Part shown: piece after piece, positions 1 to 7,016 of the stretch | How positions within the stretch are numbered: the first letter of the stretch is position 1 | Layout: each line of letters opens with the position of its first letter | Origin: JAVBNN01 sp031551525 | Lineage (GTDB): Bacteria > Bacillota > Negativicutes > Acidaminococcales > JAISLQ01 | NCBI GenBank assembly: GCA_031551525.1 | Contig: JAVBNN010000009.1 | Coordinates: forward strand, 1-64,000 | Reading direction: 5' to 3' | DNA: 64,000 nt | Notes under the pieces: generated by a model | The model's input: the letters and a program-made list of their open reading frames with translations, nothing else | Told to the model about the DNA's origin: nothing | Database searches by the model: none | Made by a program: the position numbers and the translations under genes

Positions 1-49
1 TGTCTTGTTTTTCTAAATGATCTTTCGTTGTGTTGCAACCTTTAAACCC

Positions 50-78
50 TTGACAAGAGAGGCAAATGGCGATATATT
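50..78 (+). promoter_or_regulatory. Sigma-70 promoter of tRNA-Asn
   Basis: A perfect -35 TTGACA (50-55), a 17-nt spacer and a -10 TATATT (73-78) lie just upstream of the tRNA, placing the start of transcription only a few bases before the mature 5' end. The 49 bases before it hold no feature that I can recognise. Confidence 0.8.
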
Positions 79-91
79 AATACTTGTTAAT

Positions 92-166
92 TCCTCGATA
101 GCTCAATGGTAGAGCACTCGGCTGTTAACCGAGTTGTTGCAAGTTCGAGTCTTGCTCGAGGAGCCA
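92..166 (+). tRNA. tRNA-Asn (GUU)
   Basis: A 75-nt cloverleaf with acceptor TCCTCGA (92-98) pairing with TCGAGGA (156-162), discriminator G163 and encoded CCA (164-166). The anticodon loop CTGTTAA gives anticodon GUU, which reads AAC/AAU. The T loop contains the usual GTTCGAGT. It has its own promoter and a following terminator, so it is a single-gene unit. Confidence 0.97.
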
Positions 167-176
167 GAAGTTTTTC

Positions 177-203
177 AGTCAGCTTACTAAGCTGGCTTTT
201 TTA
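177..203 (+). terminator. Terminator after tRNA-Asn
   Basis: Stem CAGCTT / AAGCTG (180-185 and 189-194) with a 3-nt loop, extended by G-C/T-G pairs and followed by a T-rich run. It also lies at the 3' side of the convergent minus-strand opuB operon. Confidence 0.75.
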
Positions 204-246
204 TTTGTGTAGACAACTTCTAATGAGGTGTATTACAGGCGATATC

Positions 247-1800
247 CTATTTTATGATATTATTTGCTTTTAACCAATCGACCGCTACTTTTTTGCTGTC
301 CTGTTTTTCGAGATCCACTTTCGCGTTTAACTGTTGCATGGTTTTTTCTGTCAGTTTTCCGCCGAGTTTATTGAGTGCTGTCGCCAATTCAGGATACTTG
401 TCCAAAGTGGCCTTGCGTACGATAGGAACGCAGTGGTAATCCGGGAAAAACTGCTTGTCATCCTGCAACACGCGCAGGTTGAAAGCTACTATGCGCCCGT
501 CGGTGGTGAAGGCGTCGCAAACATCCACCTTGTTTTCCTTGGTCGCCGAATAGGTGAGACCGGGATCAAGCACTTTGACTTCCTTGAACTTTATCCCGTA
601 AACCTTACCCAACTCGGGATAGCCGTCTGGACGTTCGGCAAATTCATGCGTGCAGCCGAGGATCATATTTGGCGCATGCGCGGCCAAATCACTGATCTTT
701 TTCAAGCCCAGCCGGTCGGCAGTCTCGGCGCGCACTGTCATGGAATAGGTATTGTTATAGCCAAAAGGCGTCAGCCAGATGATATTCTTCTTCTCTTTAT
801 AATATTTTGACACTATCTCATAGGATTTTTTCGGGTCGGGTTCGGATGGCTGTTTCATCAGGCTCACCAAGGCGGTGCCGGTATATTCGGGATAAACGTC
901 CAGGTCGCCTTTATCAAGCGCCTGGGAAACGATGGTGGTGCTGCCGAGGTAGGGCTTGCGAGTAACTTTGAGGTTGGTATTCCCTTCGATGGTTTCTGAC
1001 ATCAGGTGCACAAGTATATCCTGTTCGGTGTAGTTTTTACCGCCTACTACTATGCGTCCGCTTTCTTTTGTTGCGCCGCAGCCCGCGATCAGCGTTGTTA
1101 TCACGATCAGACCTAGAGCTTTACGGCAAACTAGAAAAAATTTTGAAAAAAACGACTCGTTTCCCTGGCTTTGTTTGCGATTGGTGTGAGCCTGTAGTAA
1201 CACTTCGAGGCGTTTGAGGAAAGCGTCGCAGAATATGGCCAAAAGAGCGGCTGGAATGGCGCCGGCCAGGATGAGTTCCTGATTGGCTGTGGCTATGCCG
1301 CGGAAAATAAGGTCACCGAGACCGCCCGCGCCCACCAAAGTCGCCAGGGTAGTCACCCCGATCATCAAAACGGTGGCGGTGCGTATACCGCCCATGATTA
1401 CAGGCGTTGCCAGAGGCAGCTCTATTTTAAAGAGGATCTGATGACCGGTCATGCCCATACCAACTCCTGCCTCAATGATAGCAGGAGTGACGCCGGTAAT
1501 GCCGATATAGGTATTTCTTATGATAGGCAACAGTCCGTAAATGATAAGCGCTACTATAGCCGGCGCGGGGCCTATGCCGAGAAAAGGTATCATAAAGCCC
1601 AACAGGGCCAGACTGGGTATAGTCTGCATGACACCGGCAAAATTTATCACCGGGTCAGCCAGCCATTTGTGTCTGGTAAGGAAAATACCCGCAGGAACGG
1701 CAAGCGCAACAACTATGGACATTGCTACCAGAGTAAGTTCCAAATGCTGTATGGTCAGGGTCACTATATCATCCCACCTTGACGTGAATATGTTCAACAT
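247..1800 (-). CDS. opuBB-opuBC: Osmoprotectant ABC transporter, permease fused to substrate-binding protein
   Basis: This 517-aa protein joins the membrane channel (residues about 15-205, BPD_transp_1 permease with several membrane segments and the EAA-like loop around 115-150) to a glycine-betaine/choline-type binding domain (about 248-517, OpuAC family, starting VVGGKNYTEQ). Between them, residues 218-241 look like a retained lipoprotein signal: basic residues, a hydrophobic stretch and lipobox LIAGC (C241). Permease-binding protein fusions are known in the OpuA/BusAB family. The start overlaps the stop of the upstream ATPase gene by 7 nt, indicating translational coupling. Substrate (betaine, carnitine, choline) cannot be told from sequence. 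Confidence 0.9.
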   Translation of the reverse strand: MLNIFTSRWDDIVTLTIQHLELTLVAMSIVVALAVPAGIFLTRHKWLADPVINFAGVMQTIPSLALLGFMIPFLGIGPAPAIVALIIYGLLPIIRNTYIGITGVTPAIIEAGVGMGMTGHQILFKIELPLATPVIMGGIRTATVLMIGVTTLATLVGAGGLGDLIFRGIATANQELILAGAIPAALLAIFCDAFLKRLEVLLQAHTNRKQSQGNESFFSKFFLVCRKALGLIVITTLIAGCGATKESGRIVVGGKNYTEQDILVHLMSETIEGNTNLKVTRKPYLGSTTIVSQALDKGDLDVYPEYTGTALVSLMKQPSEPDPKKSYEIVSKYYKEKKNIIWLTPFGYNNTYSMTVRAETADRLGLKKISDLAAHAPNMILGCTHEFAERPDGYPELGKVYGIKFKEVKVLDPGLTYSATKENKVDVCDAFTTDGRIVAFNLRVLQDDKQFFPDYHCVPIVRKATLDKYPELATALNKLGGKLTEKTMQQLNAKVDLEKQDSKKVAVDWLKANNIIK

Positions 1801-2933
1801 GCGACTTCCCTCCCTTCGATAAGCTGGCTGGCCATTACGTCGACCAGTTTGCCTCTTGTGATTATACCAAGGAGTTTCTTGTTTTCGTCTGTGACCGCCA
1901 GATAAGGAAGTTTAAGGTCGCTCATCATGGCGACCGCCTCTTCGAGCGGTTTGTCCGCTGTAGCCGAGGGCAGGGCGGTAGACATAATATCGGCTACCGT
2001 ACAGCTCTCTTTACTGTAATTGCGCATGATGCTCCAAACATCCACCACGCCGAGCAGGCGCTCTTTGCTGTCTACCACAAGGAGGGTGTCGACCTTCTTG
2101 TTACGCAATATATTCAGCGCTTCAGCCAGATAACGACTAGGTTGTACAGTGGTAGGTTTTATTATGATATCTGACAATTTTGGCAGTATGTTCGCTGTTG
2201 CGGCCGACAAACGGCTCTCGCCGATAAACGAACGCACAAAGTCATTGGCCGGATGACGCAAAAGATCTTCCGGCGTAGCAATCTGCATGATCTCGCCTTC
2301 TTTCATGACGCAGATACGGTTGGCGATCTTTAATGCCTCATCCATATCATGTGTGACAAAGACGATAGTTTTATGAAGCTTTGCCTGCAAATTTACCAAT
2401 TCGTCCTGAAGTTGTTCACGGCTGATAGGATCGAGCGCGCTGAACGGTTCATCCATCAATATTATGGGCGGATTGGCGGCCATGGCCCGGATGACCCCTA
2501 TACGCTGCTGCTGACCGCCGGACAGCTCGCCCGGATAACGCCCGGCAAATACAGTGGGGTCGAGGTCTACCATCTTCAAAAGCTCATTCACTCTTTCAAT
2601 ATAATCGGCTTGCGGCCATTTTTTGAGTCTGGGTACCAGCGCTACATTGTCGGCTATAGTCATATGGGGAAAGAGGCCTATGTTCTGTATTACATAACCA
2701 ATATTGCGCCGCAGCTCGACCGGGTCTGTTTCGGCGATATCTGCGCCATCGACAAATATCCGGCCTTCGGAAGGCTCGATCAAACGGTTGATCATTTTCA
2801 TGGCAGTCGTTTTGCCACAGCCGCTAGGGCCTATCAATACAAGCAATTCTCCTTTTAAAATATTCAAATCAAGTGATTTTATGGCAGTAAATTCATCATT
2901 GTAGGTTTTACTGACCTGTTCAAACCTTATCAT
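1794..2933 (-). CDS. opuBA: Osmoprotectant ABC transporter ATP-binding protein with CBS pair
   Basis: The 379-aa ATPase powers the adjacent osmolyte importer. Walker A GPSGCGKT (35-42), signature LSGGQQQR (137-144) and Walker B IILMDEP (157-163) are intact, followed by a switch-region histidine. Residues about 265-379 form a tandem CBS pair, the module that senses ionic strength in OpuA-type transporters. I place the start at 2933 (MIRFEQ) because an AGGAGG (2941-2946) lies 7 nt upstream; a longer reading frame to 3014 has no ribosome site and would cross the promoter. It is first in the operon, under the promoter/inverted repeat at 2952-2996. Confidence 0.93.
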   Translation of the reverse strand: MIRFEQVSKTYNDEFTAIKSLDLNILKGELLVLIGPSGCGKTTAMKMINRLIEPSEGRIFVDGADIAETDPVELRRNIGYVIQNIGLFPHMTIADNVALVPRLKKWPQADYIERVNELLKMVDLDPTVFAGRYPGELSGGQQQRIGVIRAMAANPPIILMDEPFSALDPISREQLQDELVNLQAKLHKTIVFVTHDMDEALKIANRICVMKEGEIMQIATPEDLLRHPANDFVRSFIGESRLSAATANILPKLSDIIIKPTTVQPSRYLAEALNILRNKKVDTLLVVDSKERLLGVVDVWSIMRNYSKESCTVADIMSTALPSATADKPLEEAVAMMSDLKLPYLAVTDENKKLLGIITRGKLVDVMASQLIEGREVAC

Positions 2934-2951
2934 GGCAAGACCTCCTATCCA

Positions 2952-2996
2952 CAACTTACAACTCTTATTATAGACTATGAGTTGTAGGTTGGCAAG
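2952..2996 (-). promoter_or_regulatory. opuBA promoter embedded in a 13-bp inverted repeat (candidate BusR operator)
   Basis: On the minus strand a -35 TTGCCA (2991-2996) and a -10 TATAAT (2968-2973) are separated by 17 nt. The arms of an inverted repeat, 2952-2964 and 2979-2991 (12 of 13 positions complementary), sit on both sides of the -10, so protein bound there would block RNA polymerase. Because it ends about 20 nt before the start codon and has no T run, it is better read as an operator than a terminator. The gene directly upstream encodes a BusR-like regulator, the likely ligand of the site (inference). Confidence 0.65.
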
Positions 2997-3014
2997 ATTT
3001 AAAAATGTATACAT

Positions 3015-3044
3015 AAAAAAACAGGCGTTGTCACACCTGTTTTA
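3015..3044 (-). terminator. Terminator of the busR-like gene
   Basis: On the minus strand, AACAGGTGTGACAACGCCTGTT folds into a hairpin followed by seven T residues, directly after the regulator's stop codon. It separates the regulator transcript from the opuB promoter. Confidence 0.8.
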
Positions 3045-3058
3045 CTGCAAATCAAGAA

Positions 3059-3682
3059 TTAAGTTTGTCCGCTGTGTATAAAAGCTATCGCTTTACTTAT
3101 CGCCTCCAGTGTGCCGACGACTACCAGTCGGTCGCCTACGTCCATCCTTTCCTGCGGGCCTGGGGAGATGACAACCTGGCCCTTTCGTCTTATAGCGACC
3201 ACGGTAGATTTGGTGTGCTGCCAAAAATATGTTTCGCCGATTGATTTATTGACCATATAAGATTGGTGTGATAACTCTATTTCTATAGGATTGTAAGGGG
3301 TTATATCCTTGAACCGATTCGAATGTTCGATAATTTCCTGGAACAAGCCTTCCATTTCCATGTCCAGTTTTCTCTTTTGTTGGAGCAGTTCGCTAAACCT
3401 TTCTTTCAAAGAATATAGCGATTCCATATTTTTATTTTCTTCTACAAAAGTATAGGCATTTAGCGCGGAAAGCACCAACGGTTCTTTACCCTGTGACACC
3501 GCGACCACAGCGGCGCCTTTTAACATGGAGATAGCTTTGCGGATGGTTTCTGGTGACACTTTATAACCACCGGCCAGCATGGAACGGCCGGATATCTTTG
3601 CGCCAATGGGAAACTCGCCGGTCACTATTCGCTGGGCTATATCGACGGCGATTTTTTGATATATTGGTATGTCCTGATTCAT
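3059..3682 (-). CDS. busR: BusR-like GntR/RCK_C transcription regulator (probable c-di-AMP sensor)
   Basis: The 207-aa protein has a GntR-type winged helix (about 5-70), a long coiled coil (about 82-118, heptads in SLKERFSELLQQKRKLDMEM) and a C-terminal RCK_C/TrkA_C domain (about 125-205). This three-part architecture is that of BusR, which binds c-di-AMP through RCK_C and represses glycine-betaine uptake in streptococci and lactococci. Its position immediately before the osmolyte transporter, with an inverted repeat over that promoter, supports the same job. Start chosen at 3682 (MNQDIP) from the GGAGGG at 3689-3694. Ligand and repression are inferred from the family; a K+-channel-type regulator of a different ligand is the alternative. 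Confidence 0.85.
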   Translation of the reverse strand: MNQDIPIYQKIAVDIAQRIVTGEFPIGAKISGRSMLAGGYKVSPETIRKAISMLKGAAVVAVSQGKEPLVLSALNAYTFVEENKNMESLYSLKERFSELLQQKRKLDMEMEGLFQEIIEHSNRFKDITPYNPIEIELSHQSYMVNKSIGETYFWQHTKSTVVAIRRKGQVVISPGPQERMDVGDRLVVVGTLEAISKAIAFIHSGQT

Positions 3683-3797
3683 TTCCAGCCCTCCGTTATA
3701 ATTAATATTGTGAATAAAAAATACCGGCAAATTTTTATACTAATGTTATAATCATTATATACCCTGATTGTAAAATAAATAAGGAGGGTGTTTTATT

Positions 3798-4196
3798 ATG
3801 TATGAAGATGTTATGGAACAAAAAATATGGGCAGTTGCAGGTGCTTCGGAAGACTCGACAAAGTTTGGGTATAAGATATATAAAAAACTGAAAGAGAAAG
3901 GCTACACAGTATATCCATTGAATCCCGGTCTGGAAACCGTTATGGGTGAAAAATGCTATGCCAAGATCGCCGATCTGCCGCAAAAACCGGCTGTGGTGAA
4001 CGTGGTCGTACCGCCGAAGGCCGCGATAGATGTAGCTAAACAAGCAGCGGCAGCCGGAGTGGAGTGTATATGGTTCCAGCCGGGAGCCAATACGGCGGAA
4101 GTGGTGGCGGAAGCAAAAAAATTCGGTATGAGAGTGGTTGCAGATGCCTGTGTGCTAGTAGAACTTAGAAAAGACATATTTTGTAAGATGCAATGA
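3798..4196 (+). CDS. CoA-binding domain protein (YccU type)
   Basis: This 132-aa protein consists of one Rossmann-like CoA_binding_2 domain, with the nucleotide loop VAGASEDSTKFG near residues 13-24, the PLNPG segment near 40 and the WFQPGA motif near 90. Family members bind CoA in crystals, but their role is unknown. The start follows AAGGAGGGTG by 7 nt. It is transcribed divergently from busR and stands alone; there is about 100 nt to the next gene. Confidence 0.85.
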   Translation: MYEDVMEQKIWAVAGASEDSTKFGYKIYKKLKEKGYTVYPLNPGLETVMGEKCYAKIADLPQKPAVVNVVVPPKAAIDVAKQAAAAGVECIWFQPGANTAEVVAEAKKFGMRVVADACVLVELRKDIFCKMQ

Positions 4197-4302
4197 TGTG
4201 ACGGCGGTTTTTCTACTTTGCAACGCTGACCGCCAAGTATTTCTTTTTGTATTATAGCATGGTAGAATGCATTTACTGTATTGTATATGAAGGAGGAGTA
4301 AC

Positions 4303-4782
4303 GTGTCGGAAACAGAACAGCTTGCCCTCGCGAGGGTGGCGGCAGCACTCGAAAAGTATGGCGATTTGCAGGCAATAACCTTTTCCGTTGATACCAGCAC
4401 AGCAGAATTGGCCGCTCAAGCGGTCGGAGTGGCAGTGGGGCAGATAGCCAAATCTCTATGTTTTTTAGGCGACGGTCAGCCTTTTTTAGTAGTTACGGTA
4501 GGCGACCGCAAAATGGATACACGTAAACTGGGCAAACAAGTGGGCGTCAAAAAAGTGCGTTTTGCCGATGCTGACACAGCTTATGCAGCTACCGGTTTTT
4601 TGCCGGGCGGGGTATGCCCGTTTGCGCTTAAAACTTCTTTACCTGTCTATGTAGATGAAAGCCTTTTCCAGTATGATATGGTGTATGCTTCGGCCGGTAC
4701 GGCCAGTTCTGCACTGCCAATCACTCCAACCAGACTGAAAGAGATAACAGGCGGGCGGGTGGTAGACGCTACTACAATTTAA
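4303..4782 (+). CDS. ybaK: YbaK/EbsC-type aminoacyl-tRNA deacylase
   Basis: The 159-aa single-domain protein belongs to the YbaK/ProRS-editing superfamily, which hydrolyses mischarged tRNA such as Cys- or Ala-tRNA(Pro) in trans. The family lysine lies in IAKSLCF (about 46-52), and the GGVCPFALK loop (about 104-112) corresponds to the substrate-pocket GxxxP region. GTG start at 4303 follows AAGGAGGAG by 5 nt. The precise tRNA specificity is not readable from the sequence. Confidence 0.85.
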   Translation: MSETEQLALARVAAALEKYGDLQAITFSVDTSTAELAAQAVGVAVGQIAKSLCFLGDGQPFLVVTVGDRKMDTRKLGKQVGVKKVRFADADTAYAATGFLPGGVCPFALKTSLPVYVDESLFQYDMVYASAGTASSALPITPTRLKEITGGRVVDATTI

Positions 4783-4818
4783 GTCTGGTAATTAGTGCGT
4801 CACATCACTAGGACTTAA
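4779..4818 (+). other. Imperfect hairpin at the end of ybaK
   Basis: TTAAGTC (4779-4785) pairs with GACTTAA (4812-4818), and an inner TAGTG (4793-4797) pairs with CACTA (4806-4810). There is only a weak T run after it, so it may be a poor terminator or simply an RNA structure. Confidence 0.4.
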
Positions 4819-4967
4819 GTATCATTTTGCAAATAAAATATATTTCCTGACTGGCAATATGAAAATGAATTTTTAGCATATATATGTATGATTTTTTAAA
4901 TACACACAATATATTGTTGTTTGTGCAATTTATATTACCCAAATAGTGAGTATTCATCAGACAAAAC

Positions 4968-4999
4968 ATTCCTGCGCACTAGCAGGAATAATTTTTTTT
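4968..4999 (+). terminator. Terminator-like hairpin upstream of mraZ
   Basis: ATTCCTGC (4968-4975) and GCAGGAAT (4982-4989) form an 8-bp stem with a 6-nt loop, followed by AATTTTTTTT. It would stop transcription from ybaK before the dcw cluster. The rest of 4819-4967 is A+T-rich and holds nothing else that I recognise. Confidence 0.75.
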
Positions 5000-5010
5000 G
5001 TGTAGAAATT

Positions 5011-5044
5011 ATGGTGAAAGTGGTGTAAAGTGGTATAAAGTGGT
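5011..5044 (+). promoter_or_regulatory. Three MraZ boxes overlapping the mraZ promoter
   Basis: AAAGTGGT occurs three times with a strict 10-nt period: 5017-5024, 5027-5034 and 5037-5044. Direct repeats of this kind are the known DNA target of MraZ, and AAAGTG-type units are described in Mollicutes. A TGGTATAAAG segment (5031-5040) inside the repeats looks like an extended -10, so MraZ binding would act directly on its own promoter. The array lies 35 nt before the mraZ start codon. Confidence 0.85.
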
Positions 5045-5078
5045 AAAAAATAAAAGTTAAGGGAAGGAGTGGCCGGAC

Positions 5079-5510
5079 ATGTTTATGGGTGAATATCAAC
5101 ACAATATCGATGTTAAAGGCCGCATAAGCTTTCCCGCCAAATTCCGTGAACAACTAGGGCAACGCTTTATCGCCACCAAGGGTTTGGATAAGTGTCTGTT
5201 CGTCTACTCGGAAGAAGAGTGGAAGGCACTTGAAGATAAACTCAAACAACTCCCAACTACCAGTAAGGATGCCAGGTCGGTCGTCAGATTTTTCTTCTCC
5301 GGCGCCACAGAGCTGGAGTGCGATAAACTGGGACGGATATTGTTACCGAGCAACCTGAGGGAACACGCGGCTTTAAACAGGGAAATATCCATCATCGGCG
5401 TCGGCGGGCGCATAGAGATATGGGATAGCGAGTGTTGGCGCAAATATAATGAAGAATCCGGAGAAGTCATCAATAACATAGCTGAACAACTGGTCAGCCT
5501 GGGTATATAA
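5079..5510 (+). CDS. mraZ: Transcription regulator MraZ
   Basis: The 143-aa protein contains the two tandem AbrB-like SpoVT/MraZ halves with the family signatures near the starts of each half: DVKGRISFPAKFR (about 11-23) and CDKLGRILLP (about 82-91). MraZ is a ring-forming DNA-binding protein that controls the division and cell wall cluster it heads. ATG at 5079 follows GGAAGGAGT. Three target repeats sit just upstream, indicating autoregulation. The stop is 2 nt before rsmH. Confidence 0.97.
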   Translation: MFMGEYQHNIDVKGRISFPAKFREQLGQRFIATKGLDKCLFVYSEEEWKALEDKLKQLPTTSKDARSVVRFFFSGATELECDKLGRILLPSNLREHAALNREISIIGVGGRIEIWDSECWRKYNEESGEVINNIAEQLVSLGI

Positions 5511-5512
5511 AA

Positions 5513-6451
5513 GTGGAAAACAGCAAGTTTATGCACAAAAGTGTATTGCTTGACGAAGCGGTAGACTGGTTGGTCGATGACCCCGCCGGGACATATGTCG
5601 ACTGCACTCTGGGTGGTGGCGGACACGCTCTTGCGATAGCCGGGCGATTGAGCGCTAAAGGTGTGCTCGTCGGTATAGACCAGGACGAGGACGCACTCAA
5701 GGCCGCCGCCGAAAGACTAAAGAACGTCGAATGTCGCCTAAAGCTGGTAAAAAGCAATTTTAGCCACCTTTCCGCAATACTTGAAGGAGAGGGACTGGGC
5801 AAGGTGAACGGCGTACTGTTTGATCTTGGCGTATCTTCCTATCAACTGGACACTCCAGAACGGGGTTTTTCCTACATGCAGGACGGCCTTTTGGATATGC
5901 GGATGGACAGGGAGAGCGAACTGACTGCCGGGAAAGTAGTTAATGACTATCCGGAAAAAAAACTGGCCGACATCATCTGGCGTTACGGAGAAGAGCGTTG
6001 GGCCAAACGCATAGCACAGTTTATCGTAACCGCCCGACAGGAAAAACACATCGACACTACTGCGGAACTGGTCACTATAATCAAAAAAGCGGTACCCAAA
6101 GGAGCGCGGCAGGATGGACCGCATCCCGCTAAACGCACCTTCCAGGCGATCCGCATAGAAGTAAACAACGAACTTGGCATACTGGAAAACGTATTCACTC
6201 AAGCAGTAGAAAACCTTGTTTCCGGTGGACGCATAGCTATAATAACATTTCACTCGCTCGAGGACCGGATAGCTAAACAAACTCTGACCATTTTAAGGAA
6301 AGGCTGTCAATGCCCGCCCAGCATACCAGTATGTGTATGCGGCAAGCGGCCGTTATTGAGTGATGTGAGCAGAAAAGTTCCGGACATTGAAGAAATAGAA
6401 AAAAATCCGCGGGCCCGCAGTGCTAAATTGCGGATGGCCATCAAAATATGA
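5513..6451 (+). CDS. rsmH: 16S rRNA m4C1402 methyltransferase RsmH
   Basis: This 312-aa enzyme (MraW) N4-methylates C1402 of 16S rRNA in the ribosomal P site using SAM. The SAM loop DCTLGGGGHA (about 31-40), the GVSSYQLD segment (about 106-113) and the C-terminal motif ENPRARSAKLR-like region are present. A GTG at 5513 is the longest plausible start; its ribosome site is weak and ATG 5531 (MHKSVLL) is an alternative, but coupling to mraZ two bases away favours the GTG. Confidence 0.96.
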   Translation: MENSKFMHKSVLLDEAVDWLVDDPAGTYVDCTLGGGGHALAIAGRLSAKGVLVGIDQDEDALKAAAERLKNVECRLKLVKSNFSHLSAILEGEGLGKVNGVLFDLGVSSYQLDTPERGFSYMQDGLLDMRMDRESELTAGKVVNDYPEKKLADIIWRYGEERWAKRIAQFIVTARQEKHIDTTAELVTIIKKAVPKGARQDGPHPAKRTFQAIRIEVNNELGILENVFTQAVENLVSGGRIAIITFHSLEDRIAKQTLTILRKGCQCPPSIPVCVCGKRPLLSDVSRKVPDIEEIEKNPRARSAKLRMAIKI

Positions 6452-6469
6452 GAGGAGGGGCCGGTAAAC

Positions 6470-6901
6470 ATGTTGGCAAGAAAACTTGATTATCCTGAAT
6501 ACGATTACACCGCATACGAAACATACGAAGACACTGTGTACACGGAACCCTCTGTACGGCAGAAACCACGCGCAGTTTATACTAAAAACCTGCGCTGCGA
6601 ATTCAGTATACTGGTAGGGATAGTTCTGTTCTTTGCATTTTTTCTGGTCGCACGTGGCGACGTATCCATAAGAAAGGGCTATGAACTGGTGGCAGCACAA
6701 AGGCAGGAAAATGAACTCATAAAAAATAATGAACATTTAAAAGTCCATTTGGCCGGACTTAAAGCACCGGAACGCATTACTGGCATGGCTTTGCAGATAG
6801 GAATGATACCGGCCGACAAAAATATCTACGTAAAGGCCGGACCGTCGGGACAAACTGCGCCTAAGGAAGATAAGCTGCGTATGGCGTGGAAAAAAGATTG
6901 A
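6470..6901 (+). CDS. ftsL: FtsL-like division protein
   Basis: The 143-aa bitopic protein has an acidic, tyrosine-rich cytoplasmic tail (1-44), one membrane segment (about 46-63), and a periplasmic leucine-zipper-like coiled coil (about 66-105). This organisation and its place after rsmH match FtsL, which links FtsQ/DivIC to the septal synthase. GAGGAGGGG lies upstream of ATG 6470. Sequence identity within the family is always low, so the call rests mainly on topology and position. The usual next gene, ftsI/spoVD, is absent here. Confidence 0.8.
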   Translation: MLARKLDYPEYDYTAYETYEDTVYTEPSVRQKPRAVYTKNLRCEFSILVGIVLFFAFFLVARGDVSIRKGYELVAAQRQENELIKNNEHLKVHLAGLKAPERITGMALQIGMIPADKNIYVKAGPSGQTAPKEDKLRMAWKKD

Positions 6902-6972
6902 CAGGTAGTTAAGAATACAAAAAAAACCAACCTGTGCTACAATCTATATATGGTCTGTTTGCGATAAAGATT

Positions 6973-6997
6973 GGCAGCCTGGCGAAAGGCTGCCTTT
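6973..6997 (+). other. Stem-loop between ftsL and murE
   Basis: GGCAGCC (6973-6979) and GGCTGCC (6988-6994) form a perfect 7-bp stem with an 8-nt loop and a short TTTATT tail. It may be a leaky terminator or an attenuator that lowers murE expression relative to the promoter-proximal genes. Confidence 0.5.
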
Positions 6998-7016
6998 ATT
7001 GTAGGGAGGGTTTCTT

